Assembly: GCA_002311345.1 (NCBI GenBank) | Contig: DCAA01000006.1 | Span: 128,786 to 142,777, forward strand | Length of the DNA stretch: 13,992 bases | Direction of reading: 5' to 3' | DNA from: Planctomycetes bacterium UBA1146 | GTDB lineage: Bacteria; Planctomycetota; UBA8108; UBA1146 | Shown: piece by piece, positions 12,164 to 13,992 of the stretch | Layout of the letters: each line of letters starts with the position of its first letter | Position numbering within the stretch: position 1 is the first letter of the stretch | The notes under the pieces: model-generated | The model's database searches: none | What the model saw: the letters and a program-made list of their open reading frames with translations, nothing else | Told to the model about the DNA's origin: nothing | Program-made: the position numbers and the translations under genes

Positions 12164-12506
12164 GCATCATAGACTCGCAAGTTCCGGAACATTGTTGATA
12201 TTGCTGCTGATGGTGGGGGTCATCGTCATCGGGTGCAAGCGCCAAGCAGACTCGGTCGTGGGGATTGCACCTCGTCCTGAACTCGTGAAACTCACCGCTG
12301 CCGATATCGATCTGTTGCGCCAGGAGGTGCGGAAACAGACCGAGCATCTCAGGACGATCGCGGATGATCTGGAATCGTATCTCCGGTCCGGTTCCTCGAT
12401 CGACAGGGAACTGCTCCTGCGGATCGAGAGTCAGGTCAACAGTGCTCGATCACGCGTCGAACGTATCGAGGCGCTTCTGGAACGAGTCGAATCAGCCAGT
12501 CGTTAG
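12153..12506 (+). CDS. Small coiled-coil lipoprotein, function unknown
   Basis: The 117-residue product starts MPGEHHRLAS, has a hydrophobic segment (about 12-27) and a lipobox V25-I26-G27-C28, so it is predicted to be a lipoprotein anchored by C28. The mature part (28-117) is almost entirely helical, with heptad-like spacing from about 47 to 116 (LRQEVRKQTEHLRTIADDLE and ESQVNSARSRVERIEALLER) suggesting a coiled coil. No enzyme motif is seen. The ATG at 12153 lies inside the end of aroB (11-nt overlap) and has a strong GGAGGG 8 nt upstream, so the start is well supported. Small helical lipoproteins often act as envelope spacers or adaptors, but nothing here identifies a partner. It precedes the MATE gene by 11 nt. 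Confidence 0.82.
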   Translation: MPGEHHRLASSGTLLILLLMVGVIVIGCKRQADSVVGIAPRPELVKLTAADIDLLRQEVRKQTEHLRTIADDLESYLRSGSSIDRELLLRIESQVNSARSRVERIEALLERVESASR

Positions 12507-12517
12507 AACGGCATCCA

Positions 12518-13942
12518 TTGATCGAGAACCAGCCCGGGGAAGAACTGGACAAGGGACTGCAGGGACGCCGTCTCGATGGTGAAATCCTTCGTCTGGCGAT
12601 CCCAGCGATCCTCCAGTATCTGCTTCATACTCTCCAGTTCGTCGTCGATACCCGGATGGTTTCTCAAGCCTCGGGTGGAGAAGACGTCTCGCTGGCCGCG
12701 CTCAATCTGGTGTCCCCCCTGTGCTGGTCCCTCACCACCGTCTTCACCGTGACCGCCATCGGTGCCAGTGCCATCGTTTCTCGCCGAACCGGGGAAAACA
12801 GAAAGGATAAGGCTTCGACCGCGACCTCCACCGCCTTGCTACTGGCGTTGCTGATCGGGGCAGTCGTGACGCTGGTCGGGATCACTGGACGAGAGACTTC
12901 GATGGTCTGGCTCGAACAGCAACTGGGCGCGGCAGATTCTGACTCTATTGCCTCCATCTCCCACGATGCGGAGGGTTACCTGAAGTGGTTTTTGTTGCTC
13001 TTCCCGCTGCGTGCTGTGGCTGTGACGCTGGAGGCGACACTTCGAGGAGCTGGAGAATCCGCTCTTCCGGTGATCGGTGGAGTGGTGGGAAACATTGCCA
13101 ACATCGTCGGAAACGCGGTGCTGCTGTTCGGATTGTGGGGTGCCCCGCGAATGGGACTCGAGGGGGTCGGCCTGGCTACTGGACTGGCTCCGCTGGCGGA
13201 AATCCTTGTGATTATGATGGTGTTGATGGTACGTCGCACCAGCAGACTATCACTGAGTTTCTCAGGGATGTTTTATTTCGATCGAGAACAGTCGCGCGAG
13301 ATCATCCGGGTCAGTGCTCCTGCTCTCGGGGCAGCACTGCTCTTCCACTCGGGATTTGTTGTCTATCAGTTTGCAATCTTTGGTCTTGATTCCACAGCCA
13401 TGGCAGCGCACCGCATCGCCATAACGATCCAATCGATGGCGTTTCTACCAGCGCATGGATTCCAGGCGGCTGCGGCCAGTGTGTCAGGGCGTTTGCTTGG
13501 TGCAGGTTATCAAGATCAAGCTCAGCGAAGTGCCTGGCGATCCTCTTACCTCGGTGTCCTGCTGGTGCTTCCGGTGATGGTTACCTTCTTTTGTTTCGCC
13601 GAGGGTTTGACCGGCTTGTTCGGGATGCATCAGGAAACATCGCGGATCGCTGCCACCTGTCTGATGATCGGAGCCATCGAGGTGCCCTTCCTGATGGTGT
13701 CGGAGTCACTGACCGGCACCCTCAGAGGTGCCGGTGCCAATATCCCGGTGATGGGGATCACTGCGATCGGTTCGTGGGGCTTTCGCGTACCCTTCGCGTG
13801 GATTCTTGGTCATGGATATCTGGGTTTTCCGGAGCTGGGACTCAATGGAATCTGGGTGGCGACGGTTCTCGATTGGGTGGTTCGCAGCATACTTCTGGCG
13901 CGGGTCATCTCGCATCGTGATTGGCTCAAAACGCGAGTCTAG
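12518..13942 (+). CDS. MATE-family multidrug/metabolite efflux transporter
   Basis: MATE proteins export cationic drugs or metabolites using Na+ or H+ gradients. The 474-residue polytopic protein has about twelve hydrophobic segments arranged as two homologous halves, each bearing the LRGAG element typical of the fold (LEATLRGAGESALPV, 171-185; LTGTLRGAGANIPVMG, 398-413). The first helix contains RLAIPAILQYLLHTLQFVVDT (25-45) and the QFVVDT/VSQASG region fits the family's N-terminal signature. The substrate and coupling ion cannot be told. I use the TTG at 12518, as no ATG precedes the first helix; no clear SD is visible, so the exact start is uncertain. It ends the operon-like run, 11 nt after the lipoprotein gene. 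It could instead be a polysaccharide flippase relative, but length and repeat motifs favour MATE. Confidence 0.9.
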   Translation: MIENQPGEELDKGLQGRRLDGEILRLAIPAILQYLLHTLQFVVDTRMVSQASGGEDVSLAALNLVSPLCWSLTTVFTVTAIGASAIVSRRTGENRKDKASTATSTALLLALLIGAVVTLVGITGRETSMVWLEQQLGAADSDSIASISHDAEGYLKWFLLLFPLRAVAVTLEATLRGAGESALPVIGGVVGNIANIVGNAVLLFGLWGAPRMGLEGVGLATGLAPLAEILVIMMVLMVRRTSRLSLSFSGMFYFDREQSREIIRVSAPALGAALLFHSGFVVYQFAIFGLDSTAMAAHRIAITIQSMAFLPAHGFQAAAASVSGRLLGAGYQDQAQRSAWRSSYLGVLLVLPVMVTFFCFAEGLTGLFGMHQETSRIAATCLMIGAIEVPFLMVSESLTGTLRGAGANIPVMGITAIGSWGFRVPFAWILGHGYLGFPELGLNGIWVATVLDWVVRSILLARVISHRDWLKTRV

Positions 13943-13957
13943 AGCGGTAGATCCGCT
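13943..13957 (+). terminator. Weak hairpin after the MATE gene
   Basis: AGCGG (13943-13947) and CCGCT (13953-13957) form a 5-bp stem with a 5-nt loop directly after the MATE stop codon. There is no downstream T-run, so it is at best a rho-dependent or processing-type end. Confidence 0.2.
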
Positions 13958-13992
13958 GATTCCTGGATGAGAAACGGGGGGCGGGGGGAAAA

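Noticed and set aside
1..13992. CRISPR arrays, insertion sequences, phage or toxin-antitoxin modules
   Set aside because: No regularly spaced repeats, transposase or integrase motifs, terminal inverted repeats or paired small toxin genes were seen. The content is core-type chromosomal genes.

Overview
The window (about 14 kb, estimated by eye at mid-to-high 50s % G+C) carries twelve protein-coding genes in three blocks, packed tightly apart from two gaps. It looks like chromosomal DNA of a diderm bacterium, because lpxB (lipid A synthesis) and a lipobox-bearing small lipoprotein sit on the same strand run. The mix of a Firmicutes-style mcsA-mcsB-clpC cassette with lpxB, and heavy use of GTG/TTG starts (5 of 12 genes by my start choices), suggests a Planctomycetota-like or other PVC/FCB-type lineage rather than Firmicutes or Proteobacteria. 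That placement is inference and was not tested. I saw no tRNA, rRNA, CRISPR array, transposase or integrase.

Block 1 (1-1602, minus strand) is a transcription/translation module: nusA followed by the 5' end of infB, which runs off the left edge. The rimP gene that often precedes nusA and the ylxR gene that often follows it are both absent. A 964-nt gap (1603-2566) separates nusA from the divergent block 2. It has no convincing gene, but it contains clustered inverted repeats, a 12-bp palindrome and short direct repeats. I read it as two back-to-back leaders, possibly holding a structured RNA.

Block 2 (2567-6929, plus strand) is mcsA-mcsB-clpC: the zinc/UVR-motif activator, the protein-arginine kinase and the AAA+ unfoldase that reads phosphoarginine and delivers proteins to ClpP. 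Key residues of the chain are visible: the kinase core and RDxxRA allosteric motif in McsB, both GTEH motifs in the ClpC N-domain, and an LGF ClpP-docking loop. The usual repressor gene ctsR is not in the window. The second zinc site of McsA is altered. clpC has its own 314-nt leader with several hairpins.

Block 3 has folC on the minus strand, converging on clpC so tightly that the two stop codons share one CTAG. Divergent from folC is a plus-strand run, C26 amidotransferase - lpxB - unknown two-TM protein - aroB - small lipoprotein - MATE transporter, with gaps or overlaps of -11 to +31 nt, so probably one or two operons. It joins envelope (lpxB, lipoprotein, MATE), aromatic/shikimate (aroB) and folate (folC) functions.

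I did not find an unmistakably new system. The best leads are the phosphoarginine degradation cassette in an LPS-type bacterium, the altered McsA zinc site, the unassigned structured gap at 1603-2566, and the unknown membrane protein between lpxB and aroB.
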